Assembly: GCF_009739905.1 (NCBI RefSeq)
Contig: NZ_CP034279.1
Span: 1 to 64,000, forward strand
DNA length: 64,000 nucleotides
From: Streptomyces ficellus
GTDB lineage: Bacteria > Actinomycetota > Actinomycetes > Streptomycetales > Streptomycetaceae
Direction of reading: 5' to 3'
In this document: piece by piece, positions 41,701-49,932 of the stretch
How positions within the stretch are numbered: position 1 is the stretch's first letter
How the letters are laid out: each line of letters starts with the position of its first letter
Notes under the pieces: generated by a model
The model's database searches: none
What the model saw: only the letters and a program-made list of their open reading frames with translations
Told to the model about the DNA's origin: nothing
Program-made: the position numbers and the translations under genes

Positions 41701-43634
41701 GGTTCCGGGCCAACGCCTCAGTCGGTGGCGACCAGCCCCAGTGGAACATCGACTTCGAGCTGCTCATCCCGCCTGACGGCTACTCTGAGGAACGCTTCGT
41801 CGTCGTGACGCCCCGCGAGGCGGGCACGGCCCGTATCGACGTCATGGTGCTGGTCGACGACGACCCGTACCGGGAGCTGACCATCGAGTTCCCGGTCGAG
41901 GAGTCCCTCCCGGCCGCGCCCTTCGACGGATTGCTGTCGCCCGGCGGCCCGCCAACCGGTGACCCGCCGGATGTCCCGTCCCCCGGCCTGCCCGGTCAGC
42001 GCCCGCCGGCGGCGGACGGGCCCACCCACGGCGGCCGGCCCGCGGACGGCCCCGGCGAGGGCGGCCGGCGCACGGATGCTCCCGCCGACGACGACCACAC
42101 GGCCGACCGCACGGGTGAGCGCGATGACGACCCCACCGGCGACCGCATTGACGACCCCACCGGCGACGGGCCCGACGACCACCGCACCGACGGCCACCGC
42201 ACCGACGACCGCCGCGCCGAGCGGTCCGCGGTCGGGGAGGCACCGCGCGTCTTATGCCCGACGCGGCCTCACCGGCGTCATCGCGGTGGCGTGCAGACGA
42301 GAGCCCGGCAGCGTGTTCCGGCCAGCCAGACCGCGCTCAAGGCTCCGAACGAATGGCAACGAGCCGCCCGTGAACTGTCCTTGTACGTGAACCCTCCCCA
42401 GGCGTGGTGGAGTCTGCGGGTGGCCGGCAGGCGGCAGGGGACCGACGTGACCGCATGGCAGCCCTCGGCCACCGCGGGGCAGCGCGTCCGGGACGCGCAG
42501 GTCGCCCTGGACGCGTACTGGCAGACCCGTGCACAGCGGTACAACGGCATCTCCGCCGCCGACGTCGCCAAGCGTCTGCGGGACTTCCATCCTTGTTTCG
42601 ACTGGTCGCAGCAGACGTTGTCGTCCGTCCACGACGAGGACGAGCAGGCATGGGCGGCCGACGCCCGGAGCGACGAGCTGCGGGCGCTGGCGCTGGCCGG
42701 CCGGCAGCTCTTCAAGGCCATGTTCCCGGAGGGCACCGACCTCCACACTCTCGTCAAGAACCTCGAGCCCGGCGACCGGCTGGCCATCCACTGGAAGGAC
42801 TGCACGCCCCAGCACGTCCCCTGGCCACTGCTGTACCGCGGCACCCTGCCGCCCCCGGGGCAGCCGGTGCAGGCGCACGACTTCCTCGGCCTGCGCCTGC
42901 GGATCTCGCACGTCATACACCCCTGCGAGTCCACGCGGTCGCTCGACGACGACGCCGTACGCGCCCACTTGATGTACTGGGGCGGCGGGCCGGACGACGA
43001 GACCCTCGCCGCGGCCCAGGAACACGCCCTGGAGCTGGCCACCTGGCAGCCGAAGATCCTTCCCGTCTCGGCGGACGACCGCAAGGCGCAGCTGTCGGCG
43101 TTCCTGTGGGACCCCTCCCCCGTCGCGCTCATCTACGTCTTCTGCCAGGCGGCCACCGGAGCGGGCAACAAGCCGAGCCTCCGGTTCGGCAGCACCAGCG
43201 ACGCATGTGACGTCCTGCAACTGGCCGACATGGGGGACGACCCTCTGCTGGACAAGCCGCTCATCTTCATCAACGCGTGCGAGACGTCGGCGGCGGAGCA
43301 CACCTACAGCAACGAGTTGCAGAACACCTTCCTGGAGCGCGGCAGCCGCGCCTACATCGGCAGCGAGTGCAAGGTGCCCACCAACTTCGCCGCCCGCTTC
43401 GCCAGCGTGTTCTTCCACTTCCTCTACACCCGGAACGCCCAGGGCGCTCCCACCTCCGCCGGCGAAGCCCTCGCCCAGACACGGAAGTTCTTCTGGGACG
43501 AGTACCGCAGCATCGGCGGCCTGTTCTACAGCTACGTCAACGACGACCAGGTCTTCGTCGCCAAGGCCCACGAAGTGGCGGCCATGCACCGGCCCGACCG
43601 ACGAACACCGCCGACACGAGCGAGGCAAGCGTGA
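38763..43634 (+). CDS. STAND NTPase (NB-ARC) with C-terminal CHAT domain, 1623 aa
   Basis: The start at 38763 follows GGGGGCC. Residues 1-100 are a helical N-terminal segment with a hydrophobic patch (VLAATSASIVGALATDAW). The NB-ARC domain follows: TFTGRESEVEQL, P-loop HGMPGVGKTALAV near 200, Walker B MMIILDDAAD near 290, TSRIR sensor and GNLPLAL. Then winged-helix and TPR-like helices to about 770, a low-complexity linker, a beta-rich domain (about 880-1060), a second Asp/Thr/Pro-rich linker, and a CHAT protease-like domain from about 1180 (HVPWPLLYRG, IYVFCQAATG, FINACETSA with Cys1506). The catalytic His position reads Gln1462. It is an NLR-like sensor by architecture and is coupled to a lipase gene (GTGA). 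Confidence 0.85.
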   Translation: MDPLVLAATSASIVGALATDAWQLARDRMVDLFRHAQPDEADNVSLELEEARELILAARDDANAHVEHELTVTLQRRLQDLVRGGSAADQDVHRLLNELLVSARSTVLSQPAALSYLATFAHSVPVIQLSGLVGATGGLALPAPDASGAAASCLPGPTVFDRLGPARMLPRDVPTFTGRESEVEQLVEVAQAADEPSVCLVHGMPGVGKTALAVHTAHRLAEADRFPDGQLFINLRGHDPRDEPASPFQLLGSLLTAAGFPKGVQPESVHGRAGMWRSWLASKRMMIILDDAADFSQVEPLLPGYPGCLTVVTSRIRLEAAEVTRSVPVNELAPDSSTALFDRLLRHRGFEGDARDAREVARLCGNLPLALVFAASVLLAHPTWQVPHLVTDLSSAPRRLSRLSGGRASISDVLDTSLRTLDDTERRFLRRLGMHPGPELEKRAAAVLADTTVEQADQCLESLYRHSLLTEVSPGRFRMHVLVSSYLHAGSPEQFADTETAGPAGNEGSGGDVSSDGAGGSAGSGGLAGNEEEVRRRLVDYYRRTATAAYLLETRQQSADALSGSLPEFAPSLREPSQAAEWLAAELDNLAACTQHTADHPDVVADLATVVVAYLLHRVEGGIRTARELVDAGRQRMSSRGDVRAQAVFAHLSGLLAIAEGDLERALQDLDSAAWASFEDQWVLGEARAHYGTYLALRLAGRSAQAVSALEHAAELFAEAGDAPGLRKASEQRAAREIGTGRAAVSAPGRRRPTSRAPLVSSADADDFLTQLENLCVEARVGQWGASSRGTAGQGADGQGAAGQGDADERGNTDERADGASHAGVENPPGSAHARGGGSGGGEGGPPVAPGSAGFPGDDDDDGVDDGDSGGNGDGPEEAGHGTGGPAPAQHVLPVDELDAVDAQHINFWFTDTALDEAPLRVAESHTGCFQVGPDDHPDNLTAGDRVIPVDEIPAAGLLTRWIVWSSTCELSVRDEGDPRFRANASVGGDQPQWNIDFELLIPPDGYSEERFVVVTPREAGTARIDVMVLVDDDPYRELTIEFPVEESLPAAPFDGLLSPGGPPTGDPPDVPSPGLPGQRPPAADGPTHGGRPADGPGEGGRRTDAPADDDHTADRTGERDDDPTGDRIDDPTGDGPDDHRTDGHRTDDRRAERSAVGEAPRVLCPTRPHRRHRGGVQTRARQRVPASQTALKAPNEWQRAARELSLYVNPPQAWWSLRVAGRRQGTDVTAWQPSATAGQRVRDAQVALDAYWQTRAQRYNGISAADVAKRLRDFHPCFDWSQQTLSSVHDEDEQAWAADARSDELRALALAGRQLFKAMFPEGTDLHTLVKNLEPGDRLAIHWKDCTPQHVPWPLLYRGTLPPPGQPVQAHDFLGLRLRISHVIHPCESTRSLDDDAVRAHLMYWGGGPDDETLAAAQEHALELATWQPKILPVSADDRKAQLSAFLWDPSPVALIYVFCQAATGAGNKPSLRFGSTSDACDVLQLADMGDDPLLDKPLIFINACETSAAEHTYSNELQNTFLERGSRAYIGSECKVPTNFAARFASVFFHFLYTRNAQGAPTSAGEALAQTRKFFWDEYRSIGGLFYSYVNDDQVFVAKAHEVAAMHRPDRRTPPTRARQA

Positions 43635-45097
43635 CGACACCGCACCACCCGCACGACATCGCTCACCGGTTCCTCACGGCCGGCACAGCCGACCGCATGG
43701 CCCTGGTGCGCGACCCGGAAGCCGCCGACGCACTGCGCTCCCTGCTCGGCCCTGACGCCTATGACGAGCTCCGTCGATCGGCCGGCCCCGCCCCGACGGG
43801 GCATCTCGCCGCCGAGCCCACCAACCTCGTCTTCGTGCCCGGCGTCATGGGCAGCGTCCTCGCGAGTACCGGACTCGGCGGTGTCTGGTGGCTGGACATC
43901 CGCTCCCGGAGCCGTATCGACAGCCTCGCTCTGGGTCCCGACGGCCACAGTGACGCCCACCCCTCCTTCAAGATCCAGCCCGTGGCCGTCGACGCCTCCT
44001 ACGAGGGTTTCCTCTTCGCCGCCGAGCGGCAGGCAGGCGTCCAGCACCTCACCTTCCCGTACGACTGGCGCAAACCCTTCGGCGTCAGCGCGGACCGCCT
44101 CCATGAGACCGTGCTGGCGGCGCACGAGGCCAACCAACCGAAGACCCCTCTCCACCTCGTGGCGCACAGCATGGGCGGCCTCGTCGTGCGCACCGCGCTC
44201 ATGCGCCACCCGGACCTGTGGGACCGCATCGGGAAGATCGTCTTCTTGGGTACGCCGCACTACGGCTCGCCGGCCATCGGCGGCTACCTGAAGAACCACT
44301 TCTGGGGACACGAGTTCCTCACGCTGCTGCGCAGGTATCTCACCCGGGAGACGTTCCGTTCCCTGTCGGGTGTCCTCGGGCTGCTGCCCGCCCCCGCCGG
44401 GGTGTACCCCGCGACTGGCGGTGCCAAGGACGGCGGCCCCGACTACGACCACCCATGCGGCAACTTCGACTTCTACGACGCGGCGGCCTGGCACCTGAAG
44501 CTGAGCCCCGCCGAACTCCTGCGCCTGCAGTCCCTCCTCGACGCCACCGCCCAACAGCACCGGGACCTGCACACCTGGCACCACTCGCTCGACCAACGGC
44601 AGCGCGACCGGATGGCCGTCATCGCCGGCACCGGATTCAAGACGCTGTTCCGCCTCGCCTACAACAAACGCATGGGCTTCCTGTGGCAGCACATGGACCG
44701 CGTCACCTCGCGCGTCCCCCACCACCCCGACCGGGACGGCGACGGACGGGTACCGCTGGCCTCCGCGCAGCTCCCCTGGGTGGGTCAGACGCGGTACGTC
44801 CACGGCGAGCACGGCAGCCTGCCGAGCCTGCCGGCCGTACAGGAGGACGTGTGGCGGTTCCTCGCGAACAAGCCCATGCGGCTGAGTGTCAGTCCGGCCG
44901 CGGCGATGGGCGAACACCTCGCCGGGGGCTCCCCCGCGACCTCCGCCCTCGCCCTTCCCCGCCCGGCGCAGCCACGGTCGCCCGAGGACCCCGGCTACCT
45001 CGACATCACCGGCCCCACGGCCGCTCGGCTCGCCGACCTTGAACAGCGCCTCGCGTGCGGCGAGTTGCCGGAGTTCATCCGTACCCGTCTGCTGTGA
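43631..45097 (+). CDS. LCAT-like lipase/acyltransferase, STAND-CHAT partner, 488 aa
   Basis: This is an alpha/beta hydrolase of the lecithin:cholesterol acyltransferase type: VFVPGVMGSVLAS (oxyanion region), FPYDWRKPF, nucleophile VAHSMGGLVVR near residue 180, Asp in DRDGDGRVPLASA, and His in HGEHGSLPS. There is no signal peptide, so it is cytoplasmic. The first 55 residues are a helical part that could be a docking or pro-segment. The GTG start overlaps the STAND-CHAT stop (GTGA), showing coupled synthesis. A natural reading is that the CHAT or STAND protein activates this enzyme, which then attacks membranes. That is inference. Confidence 0.8.
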   Translation: MTTPHHPHDIAHRFLTAGTADRMALVRDPEAADALRSLLGPDAYDELRRSAGPAPTGHLAAEPTNLVFVPGVMGSVLASTGLGGVWWLDIRSRSRIDSLALGPDGHSDAHPSFKIQPVAVDASYEGFLFAAERQAGVQHLTFPYDWRKPFGVSADRLHETVLAAHEANQPKTPLHLVAHSMGGLVVRTALMRHPDLWDRIGKIVFLGTPHYGSPAIGGYLKNHFWGHEFLTLLRRYLTRETFRSLSGVLGLLPAPAGVYPATGGAKDGGPDYDHPCGNFDFYDAAAWHLKLSPAELLRLQSLLDATAQQHRDLHTWHHSLDQRQRDRMAVIAGTGFKTLFRLAYNKRMGFLWQHMDRVTSRVPHHPDRDGDGRVPLASAQLPWVGQTRYVHGEHGSLPSLPAVQEDVWRFLANKPMRLSVSPAAAMGEHLAGGSPATSALALPRPAQPRSPEDPGYLDITGPTAARLADLEQRLACGELPEFIRTRLL

Positions 45098-45362
45098 CTG
45101 TCGCGTTGTCGTACGGGCGTCGCCACATGGCGGGGTGACGTCGCAGCTCTCTCCCTGCCCCCGCAGCGGTGACTTCGCGGATGCGCGGCCGGTGATACGA
45201 GATGCCCGCGCAAGGCATCCGGGTGACTGGTTGTGTGTGTCAGGCAGCGGCGGTCCGCCGGGCACACCACGCTGTGGGGCGAGTGGTGTGCGGGTGTGTG
45301 CCGGGCAGCGGGCGACGAGCGGCCCGCGTGCTCCGGGTGACGTGCGAGAGGTGGCTTCCCGT
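45098..45362. other. Intergenic region, no gene seen
   Basis: This 265-bp stretch between the lipase and the reductase cluster contains no supported gene. GAGAGGTGGC precedes the reductase ATG. Confidence 0.4.
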
Positions 45363-46514
45363 ATGAGGACGATCGCGTTGTCGGGTACGACGGGGTTCCT
45401 GGGCAGTCACCTGTTGTCCCGGCTGCTGCGGCGGGACCTGCGCGTGATCGCCCTCGTACGGGACGCACCGCCCCGGGCGGCGGATCGTGTCGCGCGTGCG
45501 CTGGCGTTCGCCTCCGACGGCCGGCGGAACGATGCGGTGGACACCGAGCAGTTGCGTCTGGTGCGCGCCGACCTGGACGCGGAACGTCTCGGGCTGCCCG
45601 CTGCGGCGTTCGCGCGGCTCGCGGACGAGGTGGACGAGGTGTGGCACTGCGCGGCGTCCACCCATCTCGAAGCGGACCTCGCGACGGTGTGCGCGATCAA
45701 CGTCGAGGGCACCAGGCGCATGCTGGAACTGGCCGCCGCCGGCCGGCGCCGGCCGCGTTTCGTACACATCAGCACGGCGTACGTGGCCGGTGGGCGCAGC
45801 GACTGCACGGTCGCCGAAAGCGACCTGGACGGTTCCTACGGATTCATGACCCCGTACGAGGAGTCCAAGTACCGGGCCGAGCTGCTGGTGCGTGCCTGGG
45901 CCGGGGAGGACGGGCGCCGGGCCCTGGTGCTGCGGCCCAGCACCCTGGTGACCGACAAGCCGCTCGTGCCGTCGGGGCCGCGCCACCCCCACTCCGTCCT
46001 GGGGCTGCGGCTGGGCCGCCTCGCCGCACGCGGCCCCGACTTCCTCGTCCGGCACTTCGGCATGCGCCCGGACCGTGACGGCGTGTTCCGTGTCCGGCTG
46101 CCGGGACGACCCGACAGCACCACCAACATCGCCCCCGTGGAGTACGCGGCGGACGCCGTCATGCGCCTCGTCCGCGACGAGAGCGCACCGGGCACGACCA
46201 CCCGGCACGTGACCCACCCCGTCGACACACCGGCGCGCGTGTGGCTCGAGGCCCTCCGGTCGATGGTCCCCTGGCTCGAGCCCGTCGTCGTGGCGGACCA
46301 CGGCGACGCCACCGCCTTCGAGTCGTTCGCCGTCGCGCTGCAGCCCGGCGGCCACCGGTACGGGTATCTGCGGCGCAGCTACGAGCGCACCGCACTCGAC
46401 ACGGCAGAGACACGCGACGGCGTCCCCGCCCCCCTGCCGCTCGACGTCCCCTATCTGGCCCGCACCCTCGACGGGCCCAGGAGCAGGAGCGTGCCGGCGG
46501 CGACGTCCGCCTAG
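45363..46514 (+). CDS. Thioester-reductase-like extended SDR, 383 aa
   Basis: The Rossmann start is SGTTGFLGSHLLSRLLRR. DEVWHCAASTHLEADL, VNVEGTRRMLELA-type text and HISTAYVAGG follow, with active-site Tyr and Lys in PYEESKYRAELL. This is the NAD-binding-4 / thioester-reductase (male sterility) pattern, which reduces acyl thioesters to aldehydes or alcohols. With the ACP and ketosynthase immediately downstream it likely works on an ACP-bound acyl chain. The ATG at 45363 begins exactly at the fold. Confidence 0.8.
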   Translation: MRTIALSGTTGFLGSHLLSRLLRRDLRVIALVRDAPPRAADRVARALAFASDGRRNDAVDTEQLRLVRADLDAERLGLPAAAFARLADEVDEVWHCAASTHLEADLATVCAINVEGTRRMLELAAAGRRRPRFVHISTAYVAGGRSDCTVAESDLDGSYGFMTPYEESKYRAELLVRAWAGEDGRRALVLRPSTLVTDKPLVPSGPRHPHSVLGLRLGRLAARGPDFLVRHFGMRPDRDGVFRVRLPGRPDSTTNIAPVEYAADAVMRLVRDESAPGTTTRHVTHPVDTPARVWLEALRSMVPWLEPVVVADHGDATAFESFAVALQPGGHRYGYLRRSYERTALDTAETRDGVPAPLPLDVPYLARTLDGPRSRSVPAATSA

Positions 46515-46541
46515 ATTCCCCCTCACCCGCCTGGAGATGCG

Positions 46542-46931
46542 ATGAACCCCTCACCCATGCAAGAGCGCCTCACCGGACTGCTCCGCGACCACTTCGAAGT
46601 CGACCCAGGGGCCCTGCGCCCCGAAGCGTCGCTCCAGGACCTCGGGATGGACTCGCTGGGGCTGGTCGAACTCCTCGTCATCCTCGAAGAGGAGGACGGT
46701 ATCGAGCTGCTCGAGCAGCCCGCCGGTCTGACGGCTGAGACGACGCTCGCCGAGGCCGTCCGCATCCTCGAGGAGCACGCCGCCATCGGGAAGCGGCAGG
46801 GCGAGGGCGCGGTCGTGCAGGAGCCCCTCTCGCCTTCGGTCGTCTCACCTCCGGTCGTCTCACCTTCCGCCGGTGGCGGAGCCGGAGCCGGTGCCGGCAC
46901 CGGCTCCGCGGCGGAAGGTGTGCTGTCGTGA
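46542..46931 (+). CDS. Acyl carrier protein with low-complexity tail, 129 aa
   Basis: Residues 5-80 are an ACP/PCP fold with phosphopantetheine Ser in LGMDSLGLVELLV near residue 38. The remaining 45 residues are a Ser/Pro/Val then Gly/Ala repeat tail (VVSPPVVSPSAGGG), unusual for a free-standing ACP. It starts 28 bp after the reductase and overlaps the ketosynthase start by four bases. Phosphopantetheinylation and delivery to the ketosynthase and reductase are expected. Confidence 0.88.
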   Translation: MNPSPMQERLTGLLRDHFEVDPGALRPEASLQDLGMDSLGLVELLVILEEEDGIELLEQPAGLTAETTLAEAVRILEEHAAIGKRQGEGAVVQEPLSPSVVSPPVVSPSAGGGAGAGAGTGSAAEGVLS

Positions 46932-48148
46932 CCCGGGAGCCCGTGGCGGTCACCGGCCTCGGTCTGGTCACCCCCGCCGCGGTGGGCGTGAAGCCGAGCT
47001 GGGAGCACCTCCTGTCAGGAGCTCCCACCGCCGCGCCCGACGCCGCGCTGGAGGGCATGCCCGTCGACTTCTCCTGCCGCGTCCCGGACGACGCCCTGTC
47101 GGCGGCGCTCGGGCGCGGACTGCGCTGGCGTATCGACCGGTTCATCCAGATGGCGGTCGTGGCGGCCAGGGAGGCGGTCGCCGACGCGGGGCTGTACGCG
47201 GCGGAGTGGGACGGCACCCGGGTCGGCGTCGTGGTCGGTGTGGGGGGTACCGCACTCGATCACACCCGCGAGTACGTGAAGGTCCTCGACGGACGTTACG
47301 GCGGGCTCTCCCCGAGCCTGGTCGCCCGCAGCCAGCCCGGCATGGCGGCCGGTGAGGTGAGCCTCGACCTCGGTGCCAAGGGCCCGACGATGTGCACCAG
47401 CACCGTGTGCGCCTCCGGGACCGCGGCTCTGGGCGCGGCGAAACTGCTGCTGGACGCGGGTGCCTGCGACATCGTCGTGGCCGGTGGCGCCGACTCGCCC
47501 CGCTGCCCCATGGGTTCGGCCTCCTTCTGGCGCATGGGCGCCCTGTCCACGCGGTGCGAGGACCCCGCCGGGGCCTCCCGCCCCTTCGACACCGGCCGTG
47601 ACGGCTTCGTCCTCGGCGAGGGCGCCGGCATCCTGGTCCTGGAACGCGCCGGCCATGCCCGGGCCCGTTCCGCCCGCGTCTACGCCGAGCTGGCCGGCTG
47701 CGGTTCGACCGCCGACGCCCACCACTGCGTCGCGCCCCACCCCGAAGGGGACGGTGCCGCGCGCGCCATCCAGGTGGCGCTCGGTGACGCGGGGCTGGCG
47801 CCGGGCGACGTCGACCACGTCAACGCCCACGGCACCGGAACCCTCCTCAACGACCAGGCCGAAGCCCGCGCCCTGCTCCGCGTCTTCGGCGGTTCGCCCC
47901 CGGTCACCGCGAACAAGAGCGTCTTCGGGCACGCCATCGGCGGTGCGGGGGCCATCGAGGCCGTGTGCAGCGTCCTGAGCCTGCACCACGGTGTCGTCCC
48001 GCCCACCGCCAATCTCACCGCGCAGGAACCAGGCCTGGAGCTGGACATCGTCACCGGGAGCCCACGCCCGAAGGCGCTGAACGCCGTCGTCACCAACTCC
48101 TTCGGGTTCGGCGGCCACAACTCCGTCGCCGTCTTCCGCCGTCCCTGA
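46928..48148 (+). CDS. Beta-ketoacyl-ACP synthase II (KAS II), 406 aa
   Basis: This is a complete thiolase-fold condensing enzyme: VAVTGLGLVTP start, active-site Cys in TSTVCASGTAAL near residue 160, His in NAHGTGT near 302, and KSVFGHAIGGAGAIE with the Lys/His pair near 337. It belongs to FabF-type enzymes. The GTG overlaps the ACP stop (GTGA). A lone KS with ACP and reductase, without ketoreductase, dehydratase or chain-length factor, suggests it borrows fatty-acid enzymes and makes one specialised acyl product. Confidence 0.9.
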   Translation: MTREPVAVTGLGLVTPAAVGVKPSWEHLLSGAPTAAPDAALEGMPVDFSCRVPDDALSAALGRGLRWRIDRFIQMAVVAAREAVADAGLYAAEWDGTRVGVVVGVGGTALDHTREYVKVLDGRYGGLSPSLVARSQPGMAAGEVSLDLGAKGPTMCTSTVCASGTAALGAAKLLLDAGACDIVVAGGADSPRCPMGSASFWRMGALSTRCEDPAGASRPFDTGRDGFVLGEGAGILVLERAGHARARSARVYAELAGCGSTADAHHCVAPHPEGDGAARAIQVALGDAGLAPGDVDHVNAHGTGTLLNDQAEARALLRVFGGSPPVTANKSVFGHAIGGAGAIEAVCSVLSLHHGVVPPTANLTAQEPGLELDIVTGSPRPKALNAVVTNSFGFGGHNSVAVFRRP

Positions 48149-48293
48149 CGCGGGCACGGGATCCCGTCGTGGCTGCTGGGTCCCCGCGCTCGTTCAGTGC
48201 CGCGGCTGTCCGGTTCCCCTTCCCCTCAGCACGCCCACCGTCCGGTCTCAGCCGGCGTCGCACGAAGCGTGCGGCGTCGCGGGACCGCCGCAC

Positions 48294-48754
48294 TCATCCC
48301 TGGACGGGCTTGGCGGGGGCCTCGGCGAACGCGTGCGGGGCGTCCTCGCCGTCGGTCCATCGGACGGTGAGCTGTTGGCGGGTCAGGAGCCGTCCGCCGG
48401 GGTCGCGGCGGAACTCCCAGTCGTAGGTGCCCGCCCAGGGCGTAGGGGGAGGTTGTGCGCGCCGGTGTGGTGACGGCGACGAACCGCAGGTGGCCGATGC
48501 CACGTCGATCCTGCCGGAGCGCTCGCGGGCGGCGGTCACGAAGTCGCGGACGTCGGCGGCGTCGGTGACGTCCGTTCCCTGGAAGGCCGCCGTACCGCCC
48601 GCGTGGGTCAACTTTGGCGCCAGCGCGCCCAGTTGATCGGTGCGCCGCGGCCCGAGGAGCAGCCGGTGGCCGTCGGCGGCGAGCCGGCGGGCGGTCGCTC
48701 CCCGATCCTGCTGCCGGATCCTGTGATGGCGACGACGTTGGGTACGAACGTCAT
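48294..48754 (-). pseudogene. Decayed short-chain dehydrogenase fused to unrelated tail
   Basis: The start MTFVPNVVAITGSGSRIGE is an SDR Rossmann N-terminus. The frame then shifts near 48700 and continues as ARRLAADGHRLLLGPRRTD and VTDAADVRDFVTAARERSGR. After GRIDV the SDR sequence stops and a different end (GTYDWEFRRDPGGRLLTRQQ) follows in frame, as if a deletion joined two genes. It is not functional. It lies in the divergent space before the XRE gene. Confidence 0.65.
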
Positions 48755-48916
48755 GCGTACGGTGTTCCTCTCGCGGAGTACGAGGTCGGGCCGACGACGT
48801 GGATCCGTCCGGCCCGAGCGAGTCCGCGCGGGCCGAAGAGCCCCTGCCAAGGCCGGGCGGTGCCGGGGTGGAGCGCACCCGGGCACCACACCTTTCCGCG
48901 GCATGGCCTGAGGGGC

Positions 48917-49829
48917 GTGACCGACAACCACCTGGGAGCGTTCCTGCGCGCCCGCAGGGCGGCCCTGCGGCCGCAGGACGTCGGCCTGCCGAGCCACGGC
49001 GTGCGCAGAGTCGCCGGCCTGTGCCGTGAGGAGGTGGCCGTCCTCGCCGGAATGAACGCCGACTGCTACACGCGCCTCGAGCAGGGCCGTGAACGTCGCC
49101 CGTCGGCCCAGGTGCTCGACTCCCTCGACCAGGCCCTGCGCCTGGAACCCGACGCGTACACGCACCTGCACCGGCTCGCCAGGGCGGTGCCGCTCGGCCC
49201 GTTCATCCCCACCCCGAACGTGATCGGTCCCGCCCTCCGTCAGCTGGCGGACGGGCACTCTGCCGCCCCGGCGTTCGTCATCAACCGGACCCTGGACGTC
49301 CTGGCGGCCAACGCCTTGTCCGAGGCCCTGCACTCGCCCTTCGAACGGGCGGGCAGCCTGGCCCGCATGACGTTCCTCGACCCGGCGGGCCGACGGTTCT
49401 CCACCCGGTGGGGCACGGTGGCGCAGGCGATCGTGGGCCATCTGCCGCCAAGCCGCCGGTGTCGATCCGAACGACCCCCGGCTGCGCCGTCTCGTTCGCG
49501 CCCTTACCGAGCGCAGCGCTGACTTCGCCCGTCTCTGGAACGCGCACGCCGTACTGGGCAAGACCCAGGACGCCAAGAGTCTCCTCCACCCCAACGTCGG
49601 CCCGCTGACCCTCACGTACCAGGCCTTCGACGTACGCGATGCTCCGGGCCAGCAGCTCGTCGTCCACCAGGCCGAACCGGGCAGCCCCAGCGCCCACGCC
49701 CTCAGTCTGCTGGGCACTCTCCACGCCACGGCGGCGGCTCCGACGTCGGCGCGCGCCGGAACGCCCGTGACACTGTCCCCGGGAGGCCGGGCGCTGTGGC
49801 CGGGGCGTCGGCCGGGCCAGCGGGTCTGA
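48917..49829 (+). pseudogene. XRE / MmyB-like regulator, frameshifted
   Basis: The GTG at 48917 opens an HTH (LGAFLRARRAALRPQDVGLP and REEVAVLAGMNADCYTRLEQGRE) of the Streptomyces type with a MmyB-like ligand domain (FVINRTLDVLAANALSEAL, RWGTVAQAIVGHL). At about 49445 an extra C shifts the frame (CTGCCGCCAA in place of CTGCGCCAA). The correct continuation DPNDPRLRRLVRALTERS...FARLWNAH runs in the next frame to the TGA at 49827-49829. One base change would restore about 303 residues. It is likely the cognate regulator of the decayed SDR. Confidence 0.8.
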
Positions 49830-49882
49830 TTGGTCTGGTGCTTCTGGCGGGTCTAGGCCGTGTGTCGGAAGTGCTCTGGGTT

Positions 49883-49926
49883 GCCCGCTGCGGCGGCACG
49901 TTCTTCGGTGTGCTGCCGCAGCGGGC
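49883..49926. terminator. Bidirectional hairpin terminator
   Basis: GCCCGCTGCGGC (49883-49894) pairs perfectly with GCCGCAGCGGGC (49915-49926) between two convergent genes. An inner GGCAC/GTGCT pairing extends the stem. It ends six bases before the MFS stop codon. Confidence 0.8.
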
Positions 49927-49932
49927 TAGAGC

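Noticed and set aside
40260..42240. Splitting the STAND-CHAT gene into two genes at the low-complexity linkers
   Set aside because: The frame is continuous, biased throughout, and no ribosome site with a start appears at the CHAT end.
48149..48293. Small gene between the ketosynthase and the decayed SDR
   Set aside because: Too short, with no ribosome site or motif on either strand.
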